Shown here one piece after another: positions 15,407 to 22,989 of a stretch of DNA of 64,000 nt; within the stretch, counting starts at the first letter, position 1; each line of letters begins with the position of its first letter. The notes under the pieces are model-generated. The model did no database searches and was not told the origin of the DNA. It was given only the letters and a program-made list of their open reading frames with translations. This DNA comes from Flavobacteriales bacterium. Lineage in GTDB: Bacteria; Bacteroidota; Bacteroidia; Flavobacteriales_D; UBA2798. The stretch covers positions 1 through 64,000 of the forward strand of contig JAIBBF010000011.1 in NCBI GenBank assembly GCA_019694795.1, written 5' to 3'. The translations under genes were made by a program, and so were the position numbers.

Positions 15407-15916
15407 TCAATTAAAACGGTAATCGGTAAACTTTTCCATCAGTATTTGACGGGCAAGAAATATTCTGCTTTTTACCGTACCAATGGGAATTCCCATCTTA
15501 TCGGCGATGTCTTTGTATTTATATCCGGCCAGATGCATATTGAATGGAACTTTATATTCATCAGCCAATTCATCAATGCCTTTTAAAATTTCTTTCTCCG
15601 TTAATACAGAGTCGGGAGAAATCGATCCCTTGGTTTGTGGAATATTGACATAATGTAAGTCTTTTGTTCCGTCCACAATCGTGTTCGATTTTTTTCTTCT
15701 TCTGTAATTATTAATAAAGGTGTTTTTCATGATGGTGAATAACCATGCACCGAGATTGGTACTATCGGCAAACTTTTCACGATAAGTGAAGGCCTTTAAT
15801 ACAGTATCCTGAAGTAAATCCTTCGCGTCCTCCTGATCGGAAGTCAGACTAATGGCAAACGCTTTTAATCGCGGTCTCATCATTAGCACATGCTGATTGA
15901 ATTCAATGGCAGTCAT
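15407..15916 (-). CDS. ECF-type RNA polymerase sigma factor at the head of the carotenoid operon
   Basis: Directs RNA polymerase to a specific promoter set. Region 2 reads DLLQDTVLKAFTYREKF and LGAWLFTIMKNTFINNYRR (about residues 33-77). Region 4 is GYKYKDIADKMGIPIGTVKSRIFLARQIL (about 127-155), a clear helix-turn-helix. Region 3 is absent, as in ECF factors. I see no anti-sigma gene beside it. Such sigma genes directly upstream of crtI and crtB recur in Bacteroidota, and in Myxococcus the ECF factor CarQ drives light-induced carotenogenesis. Light or oxidative control is therefore a reasonable inference, not shown here. Confidence 0.92.
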   Translation of the reverse strand: MTAIEFNQHVLMMRPRLKAFAISLTSDQEDAKDLLQDTVLKAFTYREKFADSTNLGAWLFTIMKNTFINNYRRRKKSNTIVDGTKDLHYVNIPQTKGSISPDSVLTEKEILKGIDELADEYKVPFNMHLAGYKYKDIADKMGIPIGTVKSRIFLARQILMEKFTDYRFN

Positions 15917-15938
15917 ACTCTTTTGTTTTTTTGTTGAA

Positions 15939-15968
15939 CAAATCTATGAAAAGATTAAACAAAACCAA
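15939..15968 (-). promoter_or_regulatory. Promoter of the ECF sigma-carotenoid operon
   Basis: On the minus strand TTGG (TTG at 15968-15966), a 19-base spacer, then TAGATTTG (15946-15939), an exact TAnnTTTG match. The ATG lies 22 bases downstream with a purine-rich AAAAGAG before it. This looks like a housekeeping promoter, so at least basal expression would not need the ECF factor itself. Confidence 0.6.
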
Positions 15969-15990
15969 GCATTTTGTTTAACTATTTTCA

Positions 15991-16066
15991 TCACATTGTG
16001 AAACAATAAGTGTTATTTGCTTGATTTTCAACAATAGTAATACTACCAGACGCCGGCTTTTAAAGC
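15991..16066. promoter_or_regulatory. Cluster of short palindromes between the divergent ECF sigma and CotH-like genes
   Basis: Four short inverted repeats lie close together: TCACA-T-TGTGA (15991-16001), overlapping ATTGT-GAA-ACAAT (15995-16007), then TAGTA-A-TACTA (16035-16045) and GCTTT-T-AAAGC (16056-16066). The first pair is centred about 65-70 bases before the predicted start of the carotenoid operon. They may be operators, but short palindromes also occur by chance in AT-rich spacers. Confidence 0.3.
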
Positions 16067-16141
16067 TTAAACAAAAGCAGGTAAACGGATTTAGGGCTTG
16101 GGCCTAACTTATCCTTAACTTTCGGCACACAAGAACGCAAC

Positions 16142-18226
16142 ATGAGAATCGCTTTATTGGCAGCTCTTGCATTTACGGCTGCAAGTGGAATAGCACAAAC
16201 CTTTAACGGAAGCGGGGGATTAATTCCTGATAACAATACTGCCACCGATTTTATCATTAATGTAGGCGGACTATCCCCTTCAACCCTTGACCAATCTCAT
16301 GGGCTTGTTGGTGTTTGCATCACTATTACACATACCTGGGATTCGGATTTAGATGCCAAGTTAATTGCACCGGATGGAACGGTGATGACCTTGTTTTCGG
16401 GCGTTGGTGGCGACGGTGATAATTTTACTTCTACCTGTTTCGATCAGAATGCTGCTTCATCCATCAATACCGGTAGTGCACCATTTACGGGAAATTTTAA
16501 ACCACAGTCCAATTTAGGAAATGCGAATAATGGTCAAAACGGAAATGGAAACTGGATTTTAAGAATCACCGATCAGTGGGCGCAGGACCAGGGTAATCTT
16601 TTAAACTGGAGTATCACCTTTGGAAATAATGCACCTATTCCATTTGCATTTTCCAGCACCAATATTCCATTGGTGATATTAAATACCGGAGGTAACACCA
16701 TTCCCGACGAACCAAAAATTAACGGAACCATGAAAGTCATCGATTATGGTCCCGTACTTCGTAATCACCCCAGTGATATCGCCAATATTTACGATGGAAA
16801 CATCGGAATAGAAATGAGAGGTGCTTATTCGCAATCTTTACCGCAAAAACCTTATAATGTAGAACTGCGCGATAACATTGGAGCAAAACTCGACAGCGTA
16901 ATTTTAGGAATGCCGGCCGAGCACGACTGGCATTTGATTGCAAACTACAACGACAAAAGTTTTTTGCGCAATGCACTTGCCTATAAACTTTTTGCAGAAG
17001 CAGGAAATTATGCAACCCGTTTTCAGTTTTGTGAAGTCCTCCTCAACAACGAATACCAGGGAATTTACATGTATACCGAAACCATTAAGCGCGATGCAAA
17101 CCGGGTGGACATTGCAAAACTCGACACCAATGAAAATGCAGGTCGTGATTTAACGGGTGGATACATTATTAAAAATGATTACTGGGATAATTCCAATTCA
17201 TGGTTACTCAATTATCATCCTATCGATCATCCATCCTACGATGTTCACCTCGTTTACCATTATCCAAAACCCGATGTAATTACACCGCAGCAAAAAACCT
17301 ACATCGCTACTTTTATTAATGATTTCGAGACGAAATTATATGATGTCAATTTTCAGGATACCAGTAACAATTATTTGCAGTACGCCGATTTAACTTCCTT
17401 TCTCGATTATCTTATCATTAATGAATTAGCCAGAAATAACGACGGGTTTAAAAAAAGTTCTTATTTCCATAAGGACAAAGATCCGGTAAGCGGATGGAAT
17501 AAACTATTTGCAGGTCCGGTGTGGGATTTCGACTGGGCATGGAAAAACATCTGGGGCTGCAGTATTTTCGAAGCGACCGACGGATCCGGTTGGGCACATC
17601 ATATTAATGATTGTGGTCCGGATGTAAATTCTCCCGGTTGGTATGTGCGTATGATGAGCGACACCAATTTTCAAAATTCGCTGCGTTGCCGTTATGAAAA
17701 TTTACGCCACTCCATTTTAGACACCACCTATCTTTTTAATTATATCGATTCGATGTCAAACGTATTGGACGAATCGCAACAACGCCATTATGAATATTGG
17801 GGACACATGGGTCTAAACACCGGCGCTCCCGAAGTGGAATCGCCATCGGTGAGTTACAGCGAAGAAGTGTTGCGTTTAAAAAACTGGATCCGGTTGCGCA
17901 TTGAATGGCTCGATAATAATATTCCGGGAAATACAGTAGCTTGTTCCTGGACGTCCACGCCTGAATTAACCCTGGAAAAAACATTTCGGATGTTCCCTAA
18001 TCCCGCCAACGAATTTGTGGTCATTGAAATCAATGAAAATGCTTCCTCCATCGATGGATTTGTATTGCGCGACATGCAGGGCAAAATGCTGCTTCAAATT
18101 CCAAATACAGGCGCAAAAAATCATATCCTTCAAACCTCCGGATTATCTTCCGGAATTTATCTGCTGGAATCAGTAAACAGAGACGGAATTACCAATGGTT
18201 ATTCCAAATTAATTGTTGCGCACTAA
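16142..18226 (+). CDS. T9SS-sorted CotH-like kinase with N-terminal P-domain
   Basis: A 694-residue exported protein with a signal peptide (MRIALLAALAFTAASGIAQ). Residues about 25-165 are a proprotein-convertase P-domain (GVCITITHTWDSDLDAKLIAPDG, then NWILRITDQWAQDQGNLLNW). Residues about 180-600 match the CotH kinase-like fold: NDKSFLRNALAYKLF, GIYMYTETI and the metal-binding Asp pair in GPVWDFDWAWKN. The final 80 residues are a type A sorting domain (FRMFPNPANEFVVIEI, then LSSGIYLLESV). CotH proteins phosphorylate other proteins on the spore coat in Bacillus, so a surface kinase is possible, with substrates unknown. It stops one base before a convergent gene. Confidence 0.88.
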   Translation: MRIALLAALAFTAASGIAQTFNGSGGLIPDNNTATDFIINVGGLSPSTLDQSHGLVGVCITITHTWDSDLDAKLIAPDGTVMTLFSGVGGDGDNFTSTCFDQNAASSINTGSAPFTGNFKPQSNLGNANNGQNGNGNWILRITDQWAQDQGNLLNWSITFGNNAPIPFAFSSTNIPLVILNTGGNTIPDEPKINGTMKVIDYGPVLRNHPSDIANIYDGNIGIEMRGAYSQSLPQKPYNVELRDNIGAKLDSVILGMPAEHDWHLIANYNDKSFLRNALAYKLFAEAGNYATRFQFCEVLLNNEYQGIYMYTETIKRDANRVDIAKLDTNENAGRDLTGGYIIKNDYWDNSNSWLLNYHPIDHPSYDVHLVYHYPKPDVITPQQKTYIATFINDFETKLYDVNFQDTSNNYLQYADLTSFLDYLIINELARNNDGFKKSSYFHKDKDPVSGWNKLFAGPVWDFDWAWKNIWGCSIFEATDGSGWAHHINDCGPDVNSPGWYVRMMSDTNFQNSLRCRYENLRHSILDTTYLFNYIDSMSNVLDESQQRHYEYWGHMGLNTGAPEVESPSVSYSEEVLRLKNWIRLRIEWLDNNIPGNTVACSWTSTPELTLEKTFRMFPNPANEFVVIEINENASSIDGFVLRDMQGKMLLQIPNTGAKNHILQTSGLSSGIYLLESVNRDGITNGYSKLIVAH

Positions 18227-18227
18227 A

Positions 18228-19874
18228 TTACCGCAAGCCTTCGAAAAAGTGAGGGAATGATTGTACATCGTGAATGTAGGTCAACTCACTTTTCGCTTTA
18301 AAGGCATATACTTCTAAAAAGGCTTTTAATTCTGAAGCAGAACTTTTTTCAATATAACCTGTGGCATCCGCTAAAACGGCAATGGCAGCAACGGAATGAT
18401 GGGGTGAATATTTTCTCGCGCATTTCGCTTCTATTTTTTCCAGCGCATTTTTTAGTGCGAGCGAACGGTTTCCCTGATAATTTTTATTGATAAATGCAGT
18501 TACTTTATCGCCACATTTATCAGGAGAAATAAATTTTCTGTCGCTCCGTGCAGGATGTACCCAACGCATACTCGAATGGGCTAATTGCAACAATATTTTT
18601 TCGGAGCTACGGTATCCTTTTTTGCTTGTGATTTTTTTGAATTCGCTTTCTGCCAGCTTAAACAAAGAGCTTTGTTCGGGACGAAATCCCAATCGGTAAT
18701 AAAACCAAAAGCTGCCGGATTGAATTCCATCCGGATTGTCGAGTCCGATTTGATATGGATCCACCGTAAATGTATCGGCGCGGAAATGCAGGGCATATAA
18801 ACGCAGCAACTGACAAACCACATTGGCAGATTCGCCTCCACGGAATGGAGGAAAAATATTTACGCCAAATCCCGATTCTTTATTCAGCAACCAACCTCCT
18901 CCGTAAGCACAGGGAACACCATTTTTAAACAGCATGTATCCTGCATACGATTGCAAACTCATTTTCATTTCCGGTTGCATATAATATAACGCAATGCTGA
19001 TTCCTCTTCCCATATCAAACAACTCGGTCTCCTGCACCTGCGCATAAGTAATGGGATCGGTCTCCCGTTGCAAACCGGCCAGTGTTCCCTTTCCTAAATC
19101 AATCAATTTCTCTTTATCACTTCGTGAAAGTGAAATCTTTTTAGGCACGCCTTGTGCGAGTGCAGTGCTAATATCCATTCGTTTCAAAATGCCGTCGCTA
19201 TGAATAAATCGTTTACTCTTTGGTGCCCGGGCTCCAAACATGGTGGGTGCATCGGATTTTGTTTTCCAGGATGTATAGGTTTTAAACTCCGAAAAAATAA
19301 ATTCTTTGGCAGCCAGCGGAAGGGATAAACGACGGGTCTCCTGCACTACGTGACGCAATAATTGGTGTTTGCTTTTTTTACTTCCTGTTATTTCTTCCGA
19401 CCAAACATCCCATTCTGATTTTGAAGCATTCATCACTTCCTGCTCCATCGGATTTAAATTGAAATTTAAAAGTCCCGCAATAAACGCTTCGTTTTGTCCT
19501 TCGGAATACCATGCCGCCTGTTCGCCAAATTTTTCGATCAGCCATTCATTATGAACTAATGAAAAATTAGCGCAGATTTCTGATCCGGGAATTCCGGAAT
19601 TATAATAAAGCTGTTCTTTGTGCTTTTTACCAAACTGCTCTACCTGAGCAATAATTTCTTTCAATCGTTTCTCTGCTAAATCAAACAATTCGCGTGTTGC
19701 AGGATAGGCTAGTGTAAACAAACATAATTCAGCATAATGAATCATTTCTTTACCATGTTCCATTTTGCGGGGCGATAGCTCTTTAAACAACTGAAGACAT
19801 TTTATAATATCCTCTTTCGTAAAGGAACGTTGGATTTGTTCCAGTTTTTTTAATGCTGCGCGGTGACTAGCCAT
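18228..19874 (-). CDS. Uncharacterised 548-residue protein, possible GNAT-like C-terminal part
   Basis: No signal peptide or membrane segment; probably cytoplasmic. Residues about 1-230 are helical and charged. Residues about 290-420 contain GRGISIALYYMQPEM, YAGYMLFKNGVPCAYGGGWL, FPPFRGGESANVVCQLLRLY and SGSFWFYYRLGFRP. These have the feel of an acyltransferase (GNAT-type) fold with an acetyl-CoA loop and a final YYRLGF strand, but that is inference. I have seen this block in proteins called only hypothetical. A Lys/Arg-rich region follows. It stands alone with an ATG preceded by an AT-rich spacer. No enzymatic role is claimed. Confidence 0.8.
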   Translation of the reverse strand: MASHRAALKKLEQIQRSFTKEDIIKCLQLFKELSPRKMEHGKEMIHYAELCLFTLAYPATRELFDLAEKRLKEIIAQVEQFGKKHKEQLYYNSGIPGSEICANFSLVHNEWLIEKFGEQAAWYSEGQNEAFIAGLLNFNLNPMEQEVMNASKSEWDVWSEEITGSKKSKHQLLRHVVQETRRLSLPLAAKEFIFSEFKTYTSWKTKSDAPTMFGARAPKSKRFIHSDGILKRMDISTALAQGVPKKISLSRSDKEKLIDLGKGTLAGLQRETDPITYAQVQETELFDMGRGISIALYYMQPEMKMSLQSYAGYMLFKNGVPCAYGGGWLLNKESGFGVNIFPPFRGGESANVVCQLLRLYALHFRADTFTVDPYQIGLDNPDGIQSGSFWFYYRLGFRPEQSSLFKLAESEFKKITSKKGYRSSEKILLQLAHSSMRWVHPARSDRKFISPDKCGDKVTAFINKNYQGNRSLALKNALEKIEAKCARKYSPHHSVAAIAVLADATGYIEKSSASELKAFLEVYAFKAKSELTYIHDVQSFPHFFEGLR

Positions 19875-19988
19875 AATTTCCCTTTTTTGAAAAATAACAA
19901 AAAGCCAGCTTGGTTGAGCTGAATTTCTGATTTTGATTTAGAAATCGTTTTATTACGTCCGATTTAACTGTATTTTTCGAGTCGCAAA

Positions 19989-21371
19989 ATGACATTCGAC
20001 AGAAGAAAATATAATCCGGTAAGGGCCTGGTCGGCAAAAGGAAAATTTCTAACCGCTACCGTGCGGGCTTTATTTGGACTGCGAAGGCTTTTTGGTGCAA
20101 AAGACTGGGAAAGTGTTTGGCCGGAACACCACGAAGATCCCTTGCACATGAAGAAAGCGGAGCAGCTTTATTTCGGACATAAATATTATTACCGCGCCAT
20201 TACCTCAGCAGAAAAAGAACTGAATACCGAAACGCGATTCCATTTGTCGGACGCTGTTTTTAAAAAGGACTCCTCCTTCCTTCCCGATTCGGAAATTACC
20301 TTAAGTGCAGGTGGAGATTTAATGCCTTATGCTTCCATTCATCCGGATCATTGTGCCGGACTCTGGGATGAAATCGGAAATGATTTTTTTGGAAGCGATC
20401 TTGTAACAGCCAATTTGGAAACGCCACTCGATAGAAGTAAAAAAGCATCCTTTGTTCCTGAAGTGATGCTTAACCATATGTATTTTAATGCCAATGAGGA
20501 CATGTTTAATGTGTTCAACGGAAATCTGAAATACAAATCGTACAATGTGTTGTCGGTTGCCAATAATCATTCGCTGGATATGGGAGTTGAAGGACTTCGT
20601 TCCACTATGCAATTTTTAGATGAAAAAGGAATTTCGTTTTGTGGGGCGAGAGAACAAGAAGGAGATGTGTTCAGCATACCCATCATCGAAAAAAAAGGAA
20701 TTAAAGTAGGGTTTTTAGCCGCTACCTTTTCGTTGAATGCGGAACAACTTCCTCCGGATAAAACGTGGATGTGTGATCACCTTGCCTTGAACCTTCCTCA
20801 TCCGGATATTTCGCGACTGGTTCAACAAGCAAAATGGGCCCGCGAGCAAGGTGCTGACTTTTTGGTTGCGCATTTACATATGGGTTGCGCTTACCAGCCT
20901 TATCCTTCCATGCATTCTGTGAACAACATCAAACAAATTATAGAAGAAACGGGAATAGATCTGGTGCTTGGTGGTCACCCTCACAATGCTCAACCTTCGG
21001 AACTGATCCATGTTACCGATCCATTCAGTGGAGAAAAGAAAGAAAGTTTTGTGGTTTATTCCATGGGCGATTTTGTAGCCTACGATATTTTTAAATGGTG
21101 TCACCTCCCCTTAACCTTTCGTTTTTCCATAGGTAAAAAAGGGAATCGAACCAAAATTACGGCTATAGAAAGCCGATTGCTCTACTTGCATGCTTCCATT
21201 GAAAAAGGAAAAATTCGTCACTTAAAATTCAGAGATTTTCAATCCTGCTTTAAAGCTGAAACACGAAATGCGTTTGATGCCGAAACACGAAAAGAATTAG
21301 AGGAATTAAAATGGTTTGCGGATCGTTATTTATATCGCGGTAACCTGGAGAATTATCCCTTTACTTCGTAA
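19989..21371 (+). CDS. CapA family (poly-gamma-glutamate capsule type) metallophosphatase-like protein
   Basis: The CapA/PGA_cap domain spans about residues 100-380: ITLSAGGDLMPYASIH, LVTANLETPLD, LSVANNHSLDMGVEGL, VAHLHMGCAYQPYPS and VLGGHPHNAQPSELI. These are the metal-binding blocks of the calcineurin-like superfamily. The first 100 residues are an extra basic and aromatic segment with no signal peptide or membrane anchor. This is unlike Bacillus CapA, which is membrane bound, so the product may not be polyglutamate. No capB or capC homologue is nearby. The 3' end overlaps the LysE gene on the other strand by 11 bases. Confidence 0.88.
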   Translation: MTFDRRKYNPVRAWSAKGKFLTATVRALFGLRRLFGAKDWESVWPEHHEDPLHMKKAEQLYFGHKYYYRAITSAEKELNTETRFHLSDAVFKKDSSFLPDSEITLSAGGDLMPYASIHPDHCAGLWDEIGNDFFGSDLVTANLETPLDRSKKASFVPEVMLNHMYFNANEDMFNVFNGNLKYKSYNVLSVANNHSLDMGVEGLRSTMQFLDEKGISFCGAREQEGDVFSIPIIEKKGIKVGFLAATFSLNAEQLPPDKTWMCDHLALNLPHPDISRLVQQAKWAREQGADFLVAHLHMGCAYQPYPSMHSVNNIKQIIEETGIDLVLGGHPHNAQPSELIHVTDPFSGEKKESFVVYSMGDFVAYDIFKWCHLPLTFRFSIGKKGNRTKITAIESRLLYLHASIEKGKIRHLKFRDFQSCFKAETRNAFDAETRKELEELKWFADRYLYRGNLENYPFTS

Positions 21372-21975
21372 AAAAAGGTAAAATCAGGTAGAGCGCAAAT
21401 CCGATGAAAATCACACCGACAATCCGGTCGATGATGGTTAAAAAACGATCGGTAATAAATCGTTTCAACTTAGAGGCTCCTAAAGCAATTAATGTCTCCA
21501 TACCGAATATGGCGCTCAATGCACCGGAATAAAAAAATACACTTTCTGTAAGCGAATATCCGGCCACCTGAGTGATGTGCGTAGAAATAGCGGTCCAGCC
21601 AATAAAATTCCCGGGGTTTAATCCGTTGAGTAAAAATCCCATTCCCGCAAAATGCCAAAACCGACCTCCATTGGTTTCGGGAAATGCCGCCTTCTTCCGT
21701 GAGCGGAAATTATTTAATCCGTAGAGCAACAAAAATATTCCTCCGGCAATCCGGACATAGTTTTCTGTTGTTCCTCCTTCGGGAATATAAGCGGCTCCAG
21801 AACGTGTTATTAATATAAGCATGGTATCGGAAACAATCACCCCCATGGAGATATAAATCCCACTACGAAATCCGTTGTCGATCGAGTTCTGGATCAATGC
21901 AAAAAAAACGGTACCGAGCATGACGCTCATCACCATTCCGGTGCTTAATCCATAAAAAATCGGTTCCAAACTCAT
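21361..21975 (-). CDS. LysE/RhtB family amino-acid exporter
   Basis: A membrane protein of about 204 residues with six hydrophobic segments (GLSTGMVMSVMLGTVFFALI, MGVIVSDTMLILI, IAGGIFLLLYGL, AGMGFLLNGLNPGNFIGWTAI, VFFYSGALSAIFGMETLIAL, IVGVIFIGFALYLIL). The topology and the NGLNPGNFIGW block are typical of LysE-type exporters, where a Pro-rich NP loop follows the first long loop. Substrate unknown. ATG at 21975 is chosen because GAGAAAAG precedes it; an upstream TTG would add 11 basic residues. It is divergent from the sterol desaturase-type gene, with which it shares an 84-base spacer. Confidence 0.88.
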   Translation of the reverse strand: MSLEPIFYGLSTGMVMSVMLGTVFFALIQNSIDNGFRSGIYISMGVIVSDTMLILITRSGAAYIPEGGTTENYVRIAGGIFLLLYGLNNFRSRKKAAFPETNGGRFWHFAGMGFLLNGLNPGNFIGWTAISTHITQVAGYSLTESVFFYSGALSAIFGMETLIALGASKLKRFITDRFLTIIDRIVGVIFIGFALYLILPFFTK

Positions 21976-21983
21976 TCTTTTCT

Positions 21984-21991
21984 CAAATCTA
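21984..21991 (-). promoter_or_regulatory. -7 box just upstream of the LysE exporter gene
   Basis: TAGATTTG on the minus strand, exact TAnnTTTG, ending 8 bases before the ATG at 21975. The GAGAAAAG purine run overlaps the predicted start, so the transcript would be leaderless or nearly so. Confidence 0.45.
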
Positions 21992-22047
21992 CGGATTAAT
22001 CCCTGCAATTTCTCTTATCCTTTAAGAAACCTTTAGTTCACATTAAC

Positions 22048-22055
22048 TAAATTTG
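22048..22055 (+). promoter_or_regulatory. -7 box just upstream of the membrane hydroxylase gene
   Basis: TAAATTTG, exact TAnnTTTG, ending 4 bases before the ATG at 22060, with no room for a ribosome binding site. No convincing -33 element is seen. Confidence 0.45.
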
Positions 22056-22059
22056 CTCC

Positions 22060-22935
22060 ATGGAAAATTTTCTGGAAACAGTCCTCTTTCTCATTACCAC
22101 GCCACTGTTTGTCATCTTTATCGGATTAGAAATGTATGTGTCCAATAAAGAGCGCAACCACCGTTATTCCGTTGCGGGATTTTGGGAAAACATGTATTTG
22201 ATGATTGTAAATACAGGACTCGATTTATTAATGCGTTTGTTTGCCATTTATTTTTTTACGGAAATTTTAACTTATCGCGCCGTTGAATGGAATGAGGGAA
22301 TTGCTTATTGGATTTTACTTTTTCTATTTGAAGATATCACTTTCTGGACCATTCACTATGTGGATCATTATGTCCGCCTGTTCTGGGCCGTTCACATTAC
22401 CCATCACAATTCGGAGGAATATAATTTAACGGTTGGACTCCGCTCTTCCTTGTTTGAGCCGCTCTATCGTTTTATTTATTTTATTCCCATGGTGATTCTC
22501 GGTTTTAAAGTGGAGCACATCTTCTTTGCTTATTCGGTAACTCAGCTTTATGGTGTTTTTCTGCATACTCAATACGTAAAAAATTATGGCTGGTTCGATC
22601 TTATTCTGATTTCTCCTTCACAACATCGCGTGCATCATGGATCCAATGTTCGTTATCTCGATAAAAACATGGGGATGTTTTTAAACATCTGGGATAAACT
22701 ATTTGGCACCTATGAAAAGGAAAGCGAAGCGGTAGTCTATGGCATTACCAAAAACATCCATTCTCACGATCCGCGCGTGGTGGTTTTTCATGAGTTTAAA
22801 AACATAGCTGAGGATGTAAAAAAAGCTCCGGGTTTAAAAGCGAAATTCATGTATATATTTGGACCTCCGGGTTGGAGTCACGATGGATCCCGCAAAACCT
22901 CAACGCAACTGCGAAAAGATGCGGGACTGGAATAA
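22060..22935 (+). CDS. Sterol desaturase / fatty acid hydroxylase family membrane protein
   Basis: An integral membrane di-iron oxygenase of 291 residues. The His boxes are HYVDH (HX3H) and HITHH (HX2HH) near residue 110-125 and HRVHH (HX2HH) near 190. Several hydrophobic segments surround them (VLFLITTPLFVIFIGLEMYV, FIYFIPMVILGF). The family hydroxylates or desaturates sterols, fatty acids, sphingoid bases or carotenoids. Since a carotenoid operon lies 6 kb away, carotenoid hydroxylation is one option, but nothing here proves it. The C-terminal part (IWDKLFGTYEKE) is typical of bacterial members with unknown substrates. A short 54-base gap separates it from the antiporter gene. Confidence 0.9.
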   Translation: MENFLETVLFLITTPLFVIFIGLEMYVSNKERNHRYSVAGFWENMYLMIVNTGLDLLMRLFAIYFFTEILTYRAVEWNEGIAYWILLFLFEDITFWTIHYVDHYVRLFWAVHITHHNSEEYNLTVGLRSSLFEPLYRFIYFIPMVILGFKVEHIFFAYSVTQLYGVFLHTQYVKNYGWFDLILISPSQHRVHHGSNVRYLDKNMGMFLNIWDKLFGTYEKESEAVVYGITKNIHSHDPRVVVFHEFKNIAEDVKKAPGLKAKFMYIFGPPGWSHDGSRKTSTQLRKDAGLE

Positions 22936-22989
22936 TGTCCGTTTGTAGCGTTTTTCTGTTATTTTTACTCCACCAAACCGGAACATTCC

